Shown in pieces: positions 1 through 8,852 of a DNA stretch of 64,000 bases. The stretch lies in contig NZ_SBLB01000001.1 of assembly GCF_004138325.1 (NCBI RefSeq), positions 744,001 through 808,000 on the forward strand, in the 5' to 3' direction. Below the pieces are notes generated by a model. That model did not search any database. It was not told where the DNA came from and saw only the letters and a program-made list of their open reading frames with translations. Every line of letters begins with the position of its first letter. The first letter of the stretch is position 1. This DNA comes from Spirosoma sordidisoli (GTDB lineage: Bacteria > Bacteroidota > Bacteroidia > Cytophagales > Spirosomataceae). A program made the translations under genes and the position numbers.

Positions 1-88
1 TATGCCGGAGGTCAGGACCTATCCGTTAATAAATCTTTACGTTTATAGTTTATGTATAGATTCTTAGCAGGTGGAACGCTGGTGTAAT
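1..88. other. window edge, non-coding
   Basis: AT-rich sequence downstream of the first gene's stop codon. I see no gene, no convincing hairpin and no promoter box here. Confidence 0.5.
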
Positions 89-1384
89 TTATCCTTTCAA
101 TAGTCCGGCCCCAATCTGGCAGCTGAGGCATTTCTTCTGGGTGCAGAACTCATTGTACAATTCTATACCCGCCTGCGAGTCGAAAGCTGTCTGAATGCCC
201 ATACCCAGTTTGTTCCAGCCTTCGGTCAGTCGGTTGTGTTCAGCGGGGAGCTGCTCCAGCAAAGCGATGGCCCGATCGAGATAGGCGGGTTGGCCCCGGT
301 GATGAGCATAGGCAGCCAATAGTGGCACAACCGTATTAATAACAATATTCTCGGCCGACATACGACCCAGCGCCGGGGATCCCCTGTCGGTAGCTTTCCC
401 GAACCGGTAATGTGTCTGCCAGTAGTCGGAGGGCGTAACCTGTAGTGCTTGAAGGATTAGTTCAACATCGGTAGTTGCCACAAACAGCGAAAACAGACTC
501 GCGTGCCGGGTAAGCAGCCGGGCCAGCTGAGCCAGCCGAAGCGTAGGAAAACTGGCCGGTCGCAGGCGGCCCCACTTCCAGGCGTGAGCCATCACCTGTA
601 GCCCGGTCAGTTGGTATTTGGCGGCCAGAAACCGGTATTCCCGCTGCAACATGCCGCCGTACTCATCAGGATCGGTTAATTCATCGAGCAGGCCGGCGGC
701 TCCAAACAACATGGCTTCGGCCTGAATAACCTTATCCCGATGCTTAAGAATAGCTTTCAGGGGGACAGCCCGGCTGAGCTGCTCCATCGGTTCCGCATTC
801 AGCTTAAACCCCATGTTTACGGCCAGCATCTGATACGCCGTTTCTTCCCAGTCCGATCCTGTCTGGTCAAATATGGCCTGAACGGTGGCGGCTTTGCGCT
901 CAAGCCGTTGCAGCATGGCTTTATCCAGCATCGACGTTATCCGCAGCGGCTGCACCGACCGAAACTGAGCAGCACAGGGAATTGGCGCAGCGGAATCGTG
1001 AAGCTGCCCGAACCGATCGATCAGCGCCCGGTCGGTGAGGGGTTCAAGAACCAGTGTCGGAAGGGGTGTGCCATCGGTGCGCTCGACCCGGCGACTGCTG
1101 GCCGGCTGATCATCCTGCCAGACAACATGCAGTATGACATTGTCGTAAGCGCGGTCGTGCTGATGCCGATGGGCCAGCCAGTCGGTGGTTCGGGTGTGCA
1201 TCTCAACGGTGCCTCCCCATTCCTGTCCACCTATGAGCAGCCGCGCATTAATGAAATCGGGACCAGCCCCGTGGTTTCTGAAACCCGGATGCAGCACCTC
1301 AACCTGCTCACCATCGGTCGTGACGAGCAGGCTGGGGTTTATGTACTGATATTGCCAAAGGAAATACAGAAACGATTCGGGCAC
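89..1384 (-). CDS. DUF2851 family protein
   Basis: A 431-residue protein that matches the DUF2851 family, common in Bacteroidota and without an assigned reaction. The N-terminus carries the family-typical stretches VLHPGFRNHGAGPDF (about residues 31-45) and WGGTVEMH, which put conserved Asp, Glu and His residues close together; the C-terminus has a Cys cluster (CTQKKCLSC). Both suggest a metal site, but this is inference. No signal peptide or membrane segment is visible. The start is a GTG, and a TATATTTG box at 1419-1426 supports it. It ends 69 bp after pyrF in the same direction, but its own promoter box suggests separate transcription. Family assignment is good; function unknown. Confidence 0.8.
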   Translation of the reverse strand: MPESFLYFLWQYQYINPSLLVTTDGEQVEVLHPGFRNHGAGPDFINARLLIGGQEWGGTVEMHTRTTDWLAHRHQHDRAYDNVILHVVWQDDQPASSRRVERTDGTPLPTLVLEPLTDRALIDRFGQLHDSAAPIPCAAQFRSVQPLRITSMLDKAMLQRLERKAATVQAIFDQTGSDWEETAYQMLAVNMGFKLNAEPMEQLSRAVPLKAILKHRDKVIQAEAMLFGAAGLLDELTDPDEYGGMLQREYRFLAAKYQLTGLQVMAHAWKWGRLRPASFPTLRLAQLARLLTRHASLFSLFVATTDVELILQALQVTPSDYWQTHYRFGKATDRGSPALGRMSAENIVINTVVPLLAAYAHHRGQPAYLDRAIALLEQLPAEHNRLTEGWNKLGMGIQTAFDSQAGIELYNEFCTQKKCLSCQIGAGLLKG

Positions 1385-1418
1385 GATAGCTGGCTACTGA
1401 CAAAAAAGTCAGTTACTG

Positions 1419-1426
1419 CAAATATA
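1419..1426 (-). promoter_or_regulatory. -7 box (TATATTTG) of the DUF2851 gene
   Basis: Reads TATATTTG on the minus strand, a full match to the Bacteroidota -7 consensus TAnnTTTG, 34 bp upstream of the GTG start. No clear TTG is seen at -33. Confidence 0.5.
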
Positions 1427-1453
1427 CACAAACCTGAAATTAGCTCACTACCC

Positions 1454-2278
1454 TTAACGTATTGCCTGTAAATGACGGGCCATTTCCTGTTGCAGACTCA
1501 CAGCCTCGGCCCGCGCCCGCCTGGCAAAGTCGGTACCGCCGGATGCGTACAGGATACTGCGCGATGCATTGACAAGCAGTCCGCCGTCGGTTGTCAGCCC
1601 ATAGCGCGATACATCTTCCAGCGACCCTCCCTGCGCCCCTACCCCCGGCACGAGCAGAAAATTTTTGGGAGCCAGCTGCCGGATACGTCCTAACTCAGCG
1701 GCCTGGGTGGCGCCCACGACAAACATGATCCGGTCAGGGCCTGCCCAGCTGTTGGCGGTTTCTATAACGGCTTCGAACAGTTCCTGCTCGCCCAGGCTTT
1801 GCCGCTGAAAATCAGCACTCCCCGGATTAGACGTCAGAGCCAGCAAAATGACCCATTTTCCTTCGTAGTCGAGAAAAGGCGTTACGGAATCGTGGCCCAT
1901 ATAGGGCGCTACGGTAATGGAGTCGAAATGGAGCCCGGCGGCTGCAGGGTCAAAAAACGCCCGCGCATACAGGCCCGACGTATTGCCAATATCGCCCCGT
2001 TTGGCATCGGCAATGGTGAAGCAGTTGGCCGGGATATAATCGAGCGTTTTCTGCAGACTTTCCCAGCCCCGGGGGCCCTGTGCTTCGTAAAAAGCAATGT
2101 TGGGTTTATAGGCCACCGCGAGGTCGGCCGTGGCATCTATGATGGCCCGATTAAACGCAAAAACCGGATCGGGTTCTGTCAGCAGGTGATGGGGCAGCTT
2201 CTTGAGGTCAGTATCGAGGCCGACGCATAGGTAAGATTGCTTCTGTGCAATCTGTTCGCTTAACTCCTGGTAGGTCAT
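1454..2278 (-). CDS. pyrF: orotidine 5'-phosphate decarboxylase
   Basis: Last step of de novo UMP synthesis: decarboxylates OMP to UMP in the cytoplasm. 274 residues, the length of the type-2 (archaeal/mycobacterial-like) class rather than the ~240 of the E. coli class. The catalytic Lys/Asp signature is seen as [11 protein letters not shown], and the phosphate-binding end as [11 protein letters not shown] followed by [12 protein letters not shown]. The open frame extends 13 codons further upstream, but the ATG at 2278 ([10 protein letters not shown]) gives the normal family start. It is divergent from rmlC. No other pyrimidine genes are in the window. Confidence 0.95.
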   Translation of the reverse strand: MTYQELSEQIAQKQSYLCVGLDTDLKKLPHHLLTEPDPVFAFNRAIIDATADLAVAYKPNIAFYEAQGPRGWESLQKTLDYIPANCFTIADAKRGDIGNTSGLYARAFFDPAAAGLHFDSITVAPYMGHDSVTPFLDYEGKWVILLALTSNPGSADFQRQSLGEQELFEAVIETANSWAGPDRIMFVVGATQAAELGRIRQLAPKNFLLVPGVGAQGGSLEDVSRYGLTTDGGLLVNASRSILYASGGTDFARRARAEAVSLQQEMARHLQAIR

Positions 2279-2343
2279 TCTGATAAAAAAGCCATAGACT
2301 AAATAGCTTCCGCCCAAAAGTACGAACTACCAGTCCGGTTTCA

Positions 2344-2351
2344 TACATTTG
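2344..2351 (+). promoter_or_regulatory. -7 box (TACATTTG) of rmlC
   Basis: TACATTTG matches TAnnTTTG and lies 36 bp before the rmlC ATG, in the gap between the divergent pyrF and rmlC genes. Confidence 0.55.
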
Positions 2352-2387
2352 TAGAAGTCTCCTGTATTCGTATCTACCAAATCTCCT

Positions 2388-2933
2388 ATGCAAGTTCGGC
2401 AAACGGCCATTGAGGGCCTGATAGAACTGATTCCACGCGTTTTTGACGATGAGCGTGGTTATTTCTTCGAATCATACAACAAGCCCATGTTTGCATCGCT
2501 GGGCTTACCCATGGACTTCGTTCAGGACAACCAGTCGTTTTCTGTGAAGGGGGTACTGCGTGGTCTGCACATGCAGAACGAGCCATTTGCTCAGGGAAAA
2601 CTGGTTCGTGTCATTACCGGTCAGGTGCTTGACGTAGCCGTTGACCTCCGCCCCGATTCGCCTACGTTTGGCCAGTACGAAACGTTTCTGCTGGATGCGC
2701 GTCTGGCGAACATGGCTTACATTCCGGAAGGATTTGCCCACGGATTTGTGGCCCTCGAAGACAGTATTTTCAGCTATAAATGCACGAATGTCTACAACAA
2801 AGGGGCCGAATCGGGAATTCGGTGGGACGACCCCGACTTGAATATCGACTGGGGTGTCAGCAATCCTATCGTTTCCGAAAAAGATCAGGAATTAAAGTTG
2901 CTGCGGGAGGTTTTCCCGAACGTAGTGGTCTAG
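2388..2933 (+). CDS. rmlC: dTDP-4-dehydrorhamnose 3,5-epimerase
   Basis: Epimerises dTDP-4-keto-6-deoxyglucose at C3 and C5 on the way to dTDP-L-rhamnose for cell-surface polysaccharides. 181 residues, the usual size for this cupin. Family motifs are all present: PRVFDDERGYFFESYN near residue 16, the catalytic-His strand VLRGLHMQN (about 55-63), then LVRVITGQVLDVAVDLR, and AYIPEGFAHGFVAL with the conserved Tyr and His. The gene stands alone: rmlA, rmlB and rmlD are not in the window. It has its own -7 box and ends at a hairpin terminator. Confidence 0.95.
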   Translation: MQVRQTAIEGLIELIPRVFDDERGYFFESYNKPMFASLGLPMDFVQDNQSFSVKGVLRGLHMQNEPFAQGKLVRVITGQVLDVAVDLRPDSPTFGQYETFLLDARLANMAYIPEGFAHGFVALEDSIFSYKCTNVYNKGAESGIRWDDPDLNIDWGVSNPIVSEKDQELKLLREVFPNVVV

Positions 2934-2939
2934 AACAGG

Positions 2940-2972
2940 AGGCACGGTACATACCGTGCCTTTTTATTTTTC
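2940..2972 (+). terminator. intrinsic terminator after rmlC
   Basis: Arms AGGCACGG (2940-2947) and CCGTGCCT (2954-2961) pair perfectly around a 6-nt loop and are followed by a T-rich run (TTTTTATTTTT). It also lies against the stop of the convergent DJ-1-like gene. Confidence 0.85.
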
Positions 2973-3656
2973 ATACATTTCTTCCATCACTTTCCGCCCT
3001 ACTTTACGCGCCGACAGCGGGTTCTGGCCCGTTACCAGTCGTTCGTCTACCTCAATGTAGGGCAGAAATGGAATGATGCTTTTGCTATAAAGCGCGTTTT
3101 TCTGGCGCAGCGCATCTTCAAGTAGAAACGGCACCTCTTCATCGAGCCGAACGAGTTTTTCTTCCATGTTGGAGAAGCCGGTTATCTGCCGGTTATTCAC
3201 CAGCAAAGACCCATCGGATAACTGCACGTTCAGGAGGCCGCATACGCCGTGGCAAACGGCGGCTACCATCCCCCCGTTTTCGTAGATATCCCGGGTAATT
3301 TCCAGCAACCGCGGGTTGTTCGGAAAATCCCACATGGTCCCGTGCCCACCCGTCAAGTACAGAATCTGATAGTTGGCCGGTTCTACGTCGTCGAGCCGGA
3401 TCGAATTGTCGAGTTTATCCCTGAATACAGGGTTACTGTACCATTTTTCGTTGACGGTATCGCGCCGGTCCATACTTTTCTCATCGATCGGGACGGGACC
3501 GCCCAGGGGACTGGCTATGTCGTAGGGCAGGTTACGGTCAGCCAGCTCATCATAAAAATGAGTGGCCTCGCTAAGCCATAATCCTGTTTTGTGCGGTTTG
3601 GTCGGATAATCGGTGTGATTGGTACACACGATCAGCGCGCGATAGATAGGGTCCAT
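2964..3656 (-). CDS. DJ-1/PfpI family protein (type 1 glutamine amidotransferase-like)
   Basis: 230 residues matching the DJ-1/PfpI superfamily, nearest to Hsp31-like members. The nucleophile elbow is AAVCHGVCGLLN with the catalytic Cys at the first C followed by His, and the strand TGGHGTMWDFP precedes it as expected. Members act as glyoxalase III, as chaperones, or have unknown roles; the sequence does not decide between them. No export signal. Ends just beyond the rmlC terminator in convergent orientation. Confidence 0.8.
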   Translation of the reverse strand: MDPIYRALIVCTNHTDYPTKPHKTGLWLSEATHFYDELADRNLPYDIASPLGGPVPIDEKSMDRRDTVNEKWYSNPVFRDKLDNSIRLDDVEPANYQILYLTGGHGTMWDFPNNPRLLEITRDIYENGGMVAAVCHGVCGLLNVQLSDGSLLVNNRQITGFSNMEEKLVRLDEEVPFLLEDALRQKNALYSKSIIPFLPYIEVDERLVTGQNPLSARKVGRKVMEEMYEK

Positions 3657-3745
3657 AGAGGGGCGGGTCTCGGTTATCGGTAGGCGGTAAAGTTAAGCGT
3701 GTTACACGAATCCAGCACAGGCTGTCAAAAAACTGGCAGGTCTGC

Positions 3746-5251
3746 TTATATCTTCCGCGTCGATACAGGACCCAGTTCCAGATTTAACACGCCCCGCGGA
3801 CAAACGGCGGAGCAGATGCCGCACCCTACGCAGGACGAGCGCACTATATCCTGACCGCGCTGGGCATAGGCCCGCACGTCGATTCCCATTTCACAATAAG
3901 CCGAGCAATTGCCGCAGGATATACACTGACCACCGTTGGTCGTAATACGAAACCGGGACTTAAACCGCTGTACCAGACCCAGATAAGCCGCCAGCGGACA
4001 ACCAAACCGGCACCATACCCGGTTGCCCATCAGCGGGTAGAAACCGGTCCCAACAACCCCGGCAAACAGGGAGCCAATGTAAAAACCATAGGCCGAGCGC
4101 ACGGAATAACTATCCAGAAAGCCCAGTATGGCAGGCTGTCCGGTAAAATAGGTATACAGCACCAGCAGGGTCATGCCAACTGCAAATACCAGCACACTAT
4201 GCACAATTACCCGCTCTGCCTTCCAGGCTTTCAGGCTCTTGTCTGACAGATGGCGGTAAGGATCTCCCAGTGTTTCGGCCAGGCCGCCACAACCACACAC
4301 CCACGAGCAGTACCAGCGCTTACCCAGGAAATACGTCAGTACAGGCACCGCCACCAGGGCCAGCACAATACCCCAGACCAGCATAAAGATGCCAAGTGAG
4401 CCGGCCTGTAGCTTTTCATTGATGCGGTAATCGAAGAAAAAGGTATAGTCTAAAGGCCATATATTCTTCAGATCCTGATAAGGCTGGTTGAGCCGCTGCA
4501 TGATTTCCGGAATCAGGAAGGCAAAGCTTACCTGAAAAAACATGACCGATACCGTGCGTAACTGCTGATAGCGGCTGTGCCGGTAGTTGACCAGCATGCG
4601 CACTCCCATGACCAGAATAACGAGGGTGTACAGAAACCCGTACAGAAACCACCGACTGGCCGCACCAGCGTTCAGGGCGCGACTAATAGGATCGACCAGT
4701 AGCACCCAGTTGGTCAGGTATTCGGGGTAAAAGTAAAGCGCTATGTAGAAACCAATCAGAAAAACGCCCACGCTGATCCCGATCCAGCCCCGGTCAGTAG
4801 CCGGGTGCCGGTATTGTCGGTTGTTGTCGATGCCGGGGAGCCGTTTCAGCCCCGTCAGCGCATAAACCAGCCCGCCGAGGGTAGCCAGCCCCAGACTCAG
4901 CCAGAACCAAAGCCAGACCTTACCGTCGTGTAATACCCCCAGCGAGGCATTTTTTGTTATGTCGAAAACGTAGTCGTCGTAAATGACTTTATCCCACGCC
5001 TTCTGCGCCCTTACCTCCTCATTGTACGCGTTGACAGCTCCCCGAAAGTCGCTGATAAAGGACCAGTTGTTGGTATATACTTTGTTGGCCATGAACGCGG
5101 TCCGCTGGCGCAGGATGTCGCGGTGCTCAGGTTTTACTGACGCATCGAGTATAGAATCCGTGAGCTGGAACTGGCTCAGGGTCAATGTAAAAATCCAGAG
5201 GGCAAATCCGGTCAGGAAAAGGGATAACCCCAGCCATTTGATGCGTGTCAT
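3746..5251 (-). CDS. polytopic membrane protein with 4Fe-4S ferredoxin domain (NapH/NosR/CcoG-like)
   Basis: About 501 residues from the ATG at 5251, which is preferred over the longer frame. Starts with a membrane anchor (LGLSLFLTGFALWIFTL), followed by a ~90-residue extracytoplasmic stretch and then several hydrophobic helices. A Cys-rich loop WYCSWVCGCGG and a later RFGCPLA motif are typical of NapH/NosR/RdxA-type proteins. The C-terminus holds two 4Fe-4S motifs: CISCGNCSAYC and CVGCGICSAVCP. Such proteins pass electrons across the inner membrane to periplasmic reductases or copper sites. No partner reductase is adjacent, so the recipient is unknown. Confidence 0.75.
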   Translation of the reverse strand: MTRIKWLGLSLFLTGFALWIFTLTLSQFQLTDSILDASVKPEHRDILRQRTAFMANKVYTNNWSFISDFRGAVNAYNEEVRAQKAWDKVIYDDYVFDITKNASLGVLHDGKVWLWFWLSLGLATLGGLVYALTGLKRLPGIDNNRQYRHPATDRGWIGISVGVFLIGFYIALYFYPEYLTNWVLLVDPISRALNAGAASRWFLYGFLYTLVILVMGVRMLVNYRHSRYQQLRTVSVMFFQVSFAFLIPEIMQRLNQPYQDLKNIWPLDYTFFFDYRINEKLQAGSLGIFMLVWGIVLALVAVPVLTYFLGKRWYCSWVCGCGGLAETLGDPYRHLSDKSLKAWKAERVIVHSVLVFAVGMTLLVLYTYFTGQPAILGFLDSYSVRSAYGFYIGSLFAGVVGTGFYPLMGNRVWCRFGCPLAAYLGLVQRFKSRFRITTNGGQCISCGNCSAYCEMGIDVRAYAQRGQDIVRSSCVGCGICSAVCPRGVLNLELGPVSTRKI

Positions 5252-5444
5252 GGTTGAGCAGATTTCAGACCTGAAAGTTACTGTAATTGTGCAATGCTTT
5301 TTGTATCCGGCCAATTGAGTTTTTATCCAGACGAATTAAACCTTTTTTGTACTATACCACTCTAATCATCGGCCAAACGACCATTTGACAGATTAAAATT
5401 TTACAACAGCAGGACTTAACCAACTATTAACTCAATAGGATCAG

Positions 5445-5452
5445 TATATTTG
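5445..5452 (+). promoter_or_regulatory. -7 box (TATATTTG)
   Basis: TATATTTG, 24 bp upstream of the ATG at 5477, in an AT-rich intergenic stretch. Full match to TAnnTTTG. Confidence 0.55.
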
Positions 5453-5476
5453 TCCAAACCGTAATGTACATATTCC

Positions 5477-5872
5477 ATGAAAACCATCACCTATGAGTCG
5501 CTCCGGGCCGAGCATGCCTGGATGATCGTTTCAGATCAGCTTCAGCAGCGTAATAACATGCTGGCCAAAAGCATTTCTTACATGGAGCGCGACCCGGCCG
5601 AGCTGCCAATGGCCAGCCGGCTCATGATTCTGCGCTATCACCTCAAAATGAGTTTGCGGCAACTGACTCACGAGGCCCGTCAGACTAGCCGGTCGACCCA
5701 GGAAGTAGCTCAGCTGCATCAGCAATGGCTGCATGTTCACCAGTTATTCTTTCTGCTCCGACAGATCGATCGTGAGCTAAACCGGGCTACCGGCGAGAAC
5801 GATACCTTACGCAACTGGATGCATCAGCTTGAAGGCCGCGTGTATCGATCAGCCCTTGTCCATCTGAATTAA
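5477..5872 (+). CDS. hypothetical helical protein, 131 aa
   Basis: I do not recognise a family. The 131-residue product is predicted all-helical, rich in Gln, Leu, Arg and His, with coiled-coil-like stretches (LHQQWLHVHQLFFLLRQIDREL around residue 80-100) and no Cys, signal peptide or membrane segment. A good -7 box lies just upstream and a strong terminator just downstream, so it is a monocistronic, real gene. It is flanked by genes on the opposite strand with no evident link. Confidence 0.65.
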   Translation: MKTITYESLRAEHAWMIVSDQLQQRNNMLAKSISYMERDPAELPMASRLMILRYHLKMSLRQLTHEARQTSRSTQEVAQLHQQWLHVHQLFFLLRQIDRELNRATGENDTLRNWMHQLEGRVYRSALVHLN

Positions 5873-5877
5873 TACGA

Positions 5878-5934
5878 ACCAGCCACAAAAAAGCGATACA
5901 CCATGTATGGATGTATCGCTTTTTTGTGGCTGGT
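5878..5934. terminator. bidirectional terminator, 23-bp perfect stem
   Basis: Arms 5878-5900 and 5912-5934 are perfect reverse complements (23 bp) with an 11-nt loop. Each arm holds a run of six A or T, so a U tract follows a GC stem in both directions. It separates the convergent genes at 5477 (+) and 5942 (-). Confidence 0.9.
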
Positions 5935-5941
5935 ACATACC

Positions 5942-7603
5942 TTATCGAATTCTCGTAACCACAATAGTTACACACTTAGGCTGGCATTCGTTGGTTTTGG
6001 GGGCCTCCGCCACCGGGGTTACCGGAACCACGGGAGCTACCGGAACCACGGGAGCCTGGTTATCGGGCTGTTTGACCGGGACCGGGGTCGGGGTAACAGG
6101 TGGGACTATAACCTCCGTAACGGGCGAATTTATGGTTTCCGTTACCGGACCATTGGGAGACGTGGATATCCACTCGATTTCGAGCCACCCGTTTACACGA
6201 GGCCCATCAGGGGCGGGCTGCAGCTCGATCTGCCCAATATTCTGGCTCATCCAGTTCTCATTCTTACTCAGATCGATCTCATAGGTATGGTACTGCCCGT
6301 CGTTGTCGAGCGCGAAATTCATTCGCCGATCATCCGTCCGCAGGAGAGCAACGTCATCTGGCCGGCGCCAGCTCAGGCGAAAAGGAGACTTAGTATCCTG
6401 ACTCTCGTTGTTTCTGAATGCCGCCCGAATGTATATCTTGGGCACCTCCCTACCCTTCCAGAATACGAATGGCGATTTGATATGGTTATTGGGCGTGTTG
6501 TTCAGCAACACCCGTAGCTTACCATTAATTGGCCAGCCCGTATCCTGCGTATTGTAGTAATACCAGCCTTTACGCGACGTATCGAACCGATAGTTTGGAC
6601 CGGCAACGGGGCGCGGCTGCGCGTACACGTACGATCGAATTTCGTTCAGATGCCCCACGATCAACGCGTAATCCCACTCATGGACAATATTATGATCGAG
6701 TAAAACGAAGTTGGTGGCAGCAATGTATGACGCAACCTGGCTATATTCATCGCCGTCCAGATCGGAACCGAAGTAGCCTTTCTTCCAGTCGTAATTGTTG
6801 GGTACATACAAGCCGACTCCATACTGGTTCACGTTGGTTGAGGCCATCCAGGGTTCGGTTGGATACACGTCGCCAAAGGGAACCCGCTCTTTGGGCGGCA
6901 CGGGACGAATAACATCAGCAGAAGCGTTTGTAAACGGGTCGTTGCCTTTGTAGTACCACATGTTATGGTATTCGCCGTTCAGGTAAACACAGGGCATCTC
7001 CTGCTGACGGGCCTCGTACTGTGTCTTGTCATTTCGGGAAAGCACCACACGGGCATGTACTTTAACCACGTTTCCCTCCAGCCTGATCCAGTGTTCAATG
7101 GTGGCTTCTCCGTCTTCGTTGTTAAGGGCAAACTGCTTGGGTACGCACTTTACATAGAGCAGGTTATCCTGCTTCTCGAACGCCGTAACCCGGGATGGAT
7201 TATTGTAGGTATCACCGGCCTGAATGGGATCCCAGCCCAGACCGGTCCAGGCCGGCGCCCCGTTCTTCGAGTAGTCGAGCGGACCGCCGTACAACGCAAT
7301 CTGTACCTGTCGACCCAGATCGGCATTGTTGATCATGTTGCGGGTACTGACTTTTCCGCCCTGGTCGTTCCGAAACGCCAGGTAGGTCATAGCCCCGCCG
7401 TAATTTAAATCGATACCGACTTCGACCTTATCATTTTTTATGGTGTGCAACCCGTCCAGCGAAGTACCAACCCGGGTTCTGGGGGGTGCATATTTCGTTG
7501 TCGTGGCACGCGGCTGCGCCGATAGTGACCCCCAGGCAATCAGGCAGGCAAAGAGACTACTACAAACGCGTGAGTACAGATTGAGAGAGAGCGTACAAGA
7601 CAT
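5942..7603 (-). CDS. secreted protein of unknown function with Pro/Val-rich tail
   Basis: 553 residues with a signal peptide ending near SLSAQP. The body (about residues 45-460) is beta-rich with many Trp, Tyr and Asn, and reads like a carbohydrate-related secreted domain (GIDLNYGGAMTYLAF, MPCVYLNGEYHNMWYY); I cannot name a family. The last ~70 residues are a low-complexity tail of Pro, Val and Thr (repeats of PVVPVAPVV type) ending in two Cys (ECQPKC), which may be a linker or surface spacer. It is followed on the same strand (upstream) by another exported protein. Function not assigned. Confidence 0.7.
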   Translation of the reverse strand: MSCTLSLNLYSRVCSSLFACLIAWGSLSAQPRATTTKYAPPRTRVGTSLDGLHTIKNDKVEVGIDLNYGGAMTYLAFRNDQGGKVSTRNMINNADLGRQVQIALYGGPLDYSKNGAPAWTGLGWDPIQAGDTYNNPSRVTAFEKQDNLLYVKCVPKQFALNNEDGEATIEHWIRLEGNVVKVHARVVLSRNDKTQYEARQQEMPCVYLNGEYHNMWYYKGNDPFTNASADVIRPVPPKERVPFGDVYPTEPWMASTNVNQYGVGLYVPNNYDWKKGYFGSDLDGDEYSQVASYIAATNFVLLDHNIVHEWDYALIVGHLNEIRSYVYAQPRPVAGPNYRFDTSRKGWYYYNTQDTGWPINGKLRVLLNNTPNNHIKSPFVFWKGREVPKIYIRAAFRNNESQDTKSPFRLSWRRPDDVALLRTDDRRMNFALDNDGQYHTYEIDLSKNENWMSQNIGQIELQPAPDGPRVNGWLEIEWISTSPNGPVTETINSPVTEVIVPPVTPTPVPVKQPDNQAPVVPVAPVVPVTPVAEAPKTNECQPKCVTIVVTRIR

Positions 7604-7693
7604 GCGGAACTTAACACATTTACGGGGTACGAAAACCCCCTGGTCAAATTATATGCCAAAGTACGCCTTTGTTTCAGAGCGGTTTGTAATTAT

Positions 7694-8716
7694 TTACCAG
7701 TCGGTTGGCTGAACCCTGGCCGACGTTTTTCCCTTACCCGACTCAACAAGCAATCGATACCGGAACGTGACGGATTTGCCCGGGTCCAGTGTATAATTCA
7801 TAGCCGGTGCTTTCCCATTTGTAAACACGCTAGGGCCCAGCGGATTAGCCGCAAAAAGGCCGTAACCCCTGGCGTGCCAGTAGGTCGGATAACCTACATT
7901 TTTGGGATGATCGAGCAGGGTAACTACCAGATTCTCAGAACCAATAACCCCCGACAGCGCAACCGAGTTAGCCCGCGTACCCCATACAGCATCCCCTTCT
8001 TTGTTCTCACTGCTCCGGTAAAGACCCGTTACGCCGGTATTGTCCAGCAGGGGCACTTTAGTAGCTACGCCCTGCGCATCGGTAAACACCTCTGGCTTGG
8101 TAGAAGGCTGTTCCAGCTGGCGCGCTACCCGGAGGGCAATCATCCCTTCTTTGTTGTCTTTGAAGACCACCTCTTTCCCGGCCGCCGTAAGCGTGGTTAT
8201 ACGGTCAATGGTACGACTGTCGGCGCTGGCCCCAAACCGGAAAGTAGTCGTTTCGCGCAGCATCAGCTGATTATCCTTGTCGAGCCAGTCGGCGGTGACG
8301 ACCAGTTCGCCCTGCCCCTTTCCGCCCTTCATCGACGTAATTCCCGTATGCAGGATCGTGCCGAACGGGCCTTTATGCTCCGGGCCTACGTCTATCGAGT
8401 TATTCCAGAAGTCATGTCCGTTTACGTCGCCGTAATTGAACCACATCCCTACATGGTGCGGATGGTCGACTCGCTCACCCGGACGCGGATCGAGCGGCCA
8501 GCCACGGGTGATTGCGTTTCCGCCCGCCGACACGATCGGGTACAGCACCGGCTTCTTCAACACGGTTGGTCCGGGGTAGATATAAGCCGTAAACGGTTTA
8601 CCATCGACCGTCACCGCGACCCGTTTGGCGGCCGGGTCATGTTTAATCTGAATTTGATGGGGTTGGGCTATAACCGCAGAGGCTGTCAGCAGAAGCAGGC
8701 ATGCAAGTCGGAACAT
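7694..8716 (-). CDS. DUF6807 / PmoA-family secreted protein
   Basis: 340 residues with a signal peptide (MFRLACLLLLTASAVIA, cut before QPHQ). Matches the DUF6807 family, often labelled PmoA-like in Bacteroidota: the block RVDHPHHVGMWFNYGDVNG with paired His (about residue 82-100) and later YWHARGYGLFAANPLG are typical. Despite the label there is no reason to expect methane oxidation; members usually sit among sugar-degradation genes and may act on glycans in the periplasm. The start at 8716 is an ATG. Confidence 0.75.
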   Translation of the reverse strand: MFRLACLLLLTASAVIAQPHQIQIKHDPAAKRVAVTVDGKPFTAYIYPGPTVLKKPVLYPIVSAGGNAITRGWPLDPRPGERVDHPHHVGMWFNYGDVNGHDFWNNSIDVGPEHKGPFGTILHTGITSMKGGKGQGELVVTADWLDKDNQLMLRETTTFRFGASADSRTIDRITTLTAAGKEVVFKDNKEGMIALRVARQLEQPSTKPEVFTDAQGVATKVPLLDNTGVTGLYRSSENKEGDAVWGTRANSVALSGVIGSENLVVTLLDHPKNVGYPTYWHARGYGLFAANPLGPSVFTNGKAPAMNYTLDPGKSVTFRYRLLVESGKGKTSARVQPTDW

Positions 8717-8763
8717 AAGTAGGAGAAACTAAGCTAATGATCGGTTTAGAAAGAGCAGACAAG

Positions 8764-8794
8764 AAAAATGCCCCGACCTAAGAAAGTCGGGGCA
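8764..8794 (-). terminator. intrinsic terminator
   Basis: TGCCCCGAC (8769-8777) pairs with GTCGGGGCA (8786-8794), 9 bp with an 8-nt loop. On the minus strand it is followed by TTTTTCTT, so it ends transcripts of the gene at 8853-9473. Confidence 0.8.
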
Positions 8795-8852
8795 CCTGGA
8801 ATGCTACTGAAAGCGACTGACAGACTGGCCAAAAACCAATCATACGCATGAC

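Noticed and set aside
5903..6517. Open frames on the plus strand rich in Gly/Thr/Tyr repeats
   Set aside because: They are the antisense of the Pro/Val-rich tail of the exported protein at 5942-7603.
7694..8716. Methane monooxygenase subunit (PmoA)
   Set aside because: The name comes from automatic labels of the DUF6807 family; the protein is secreted and soluble, with none of the membrane helices of real PmoA.
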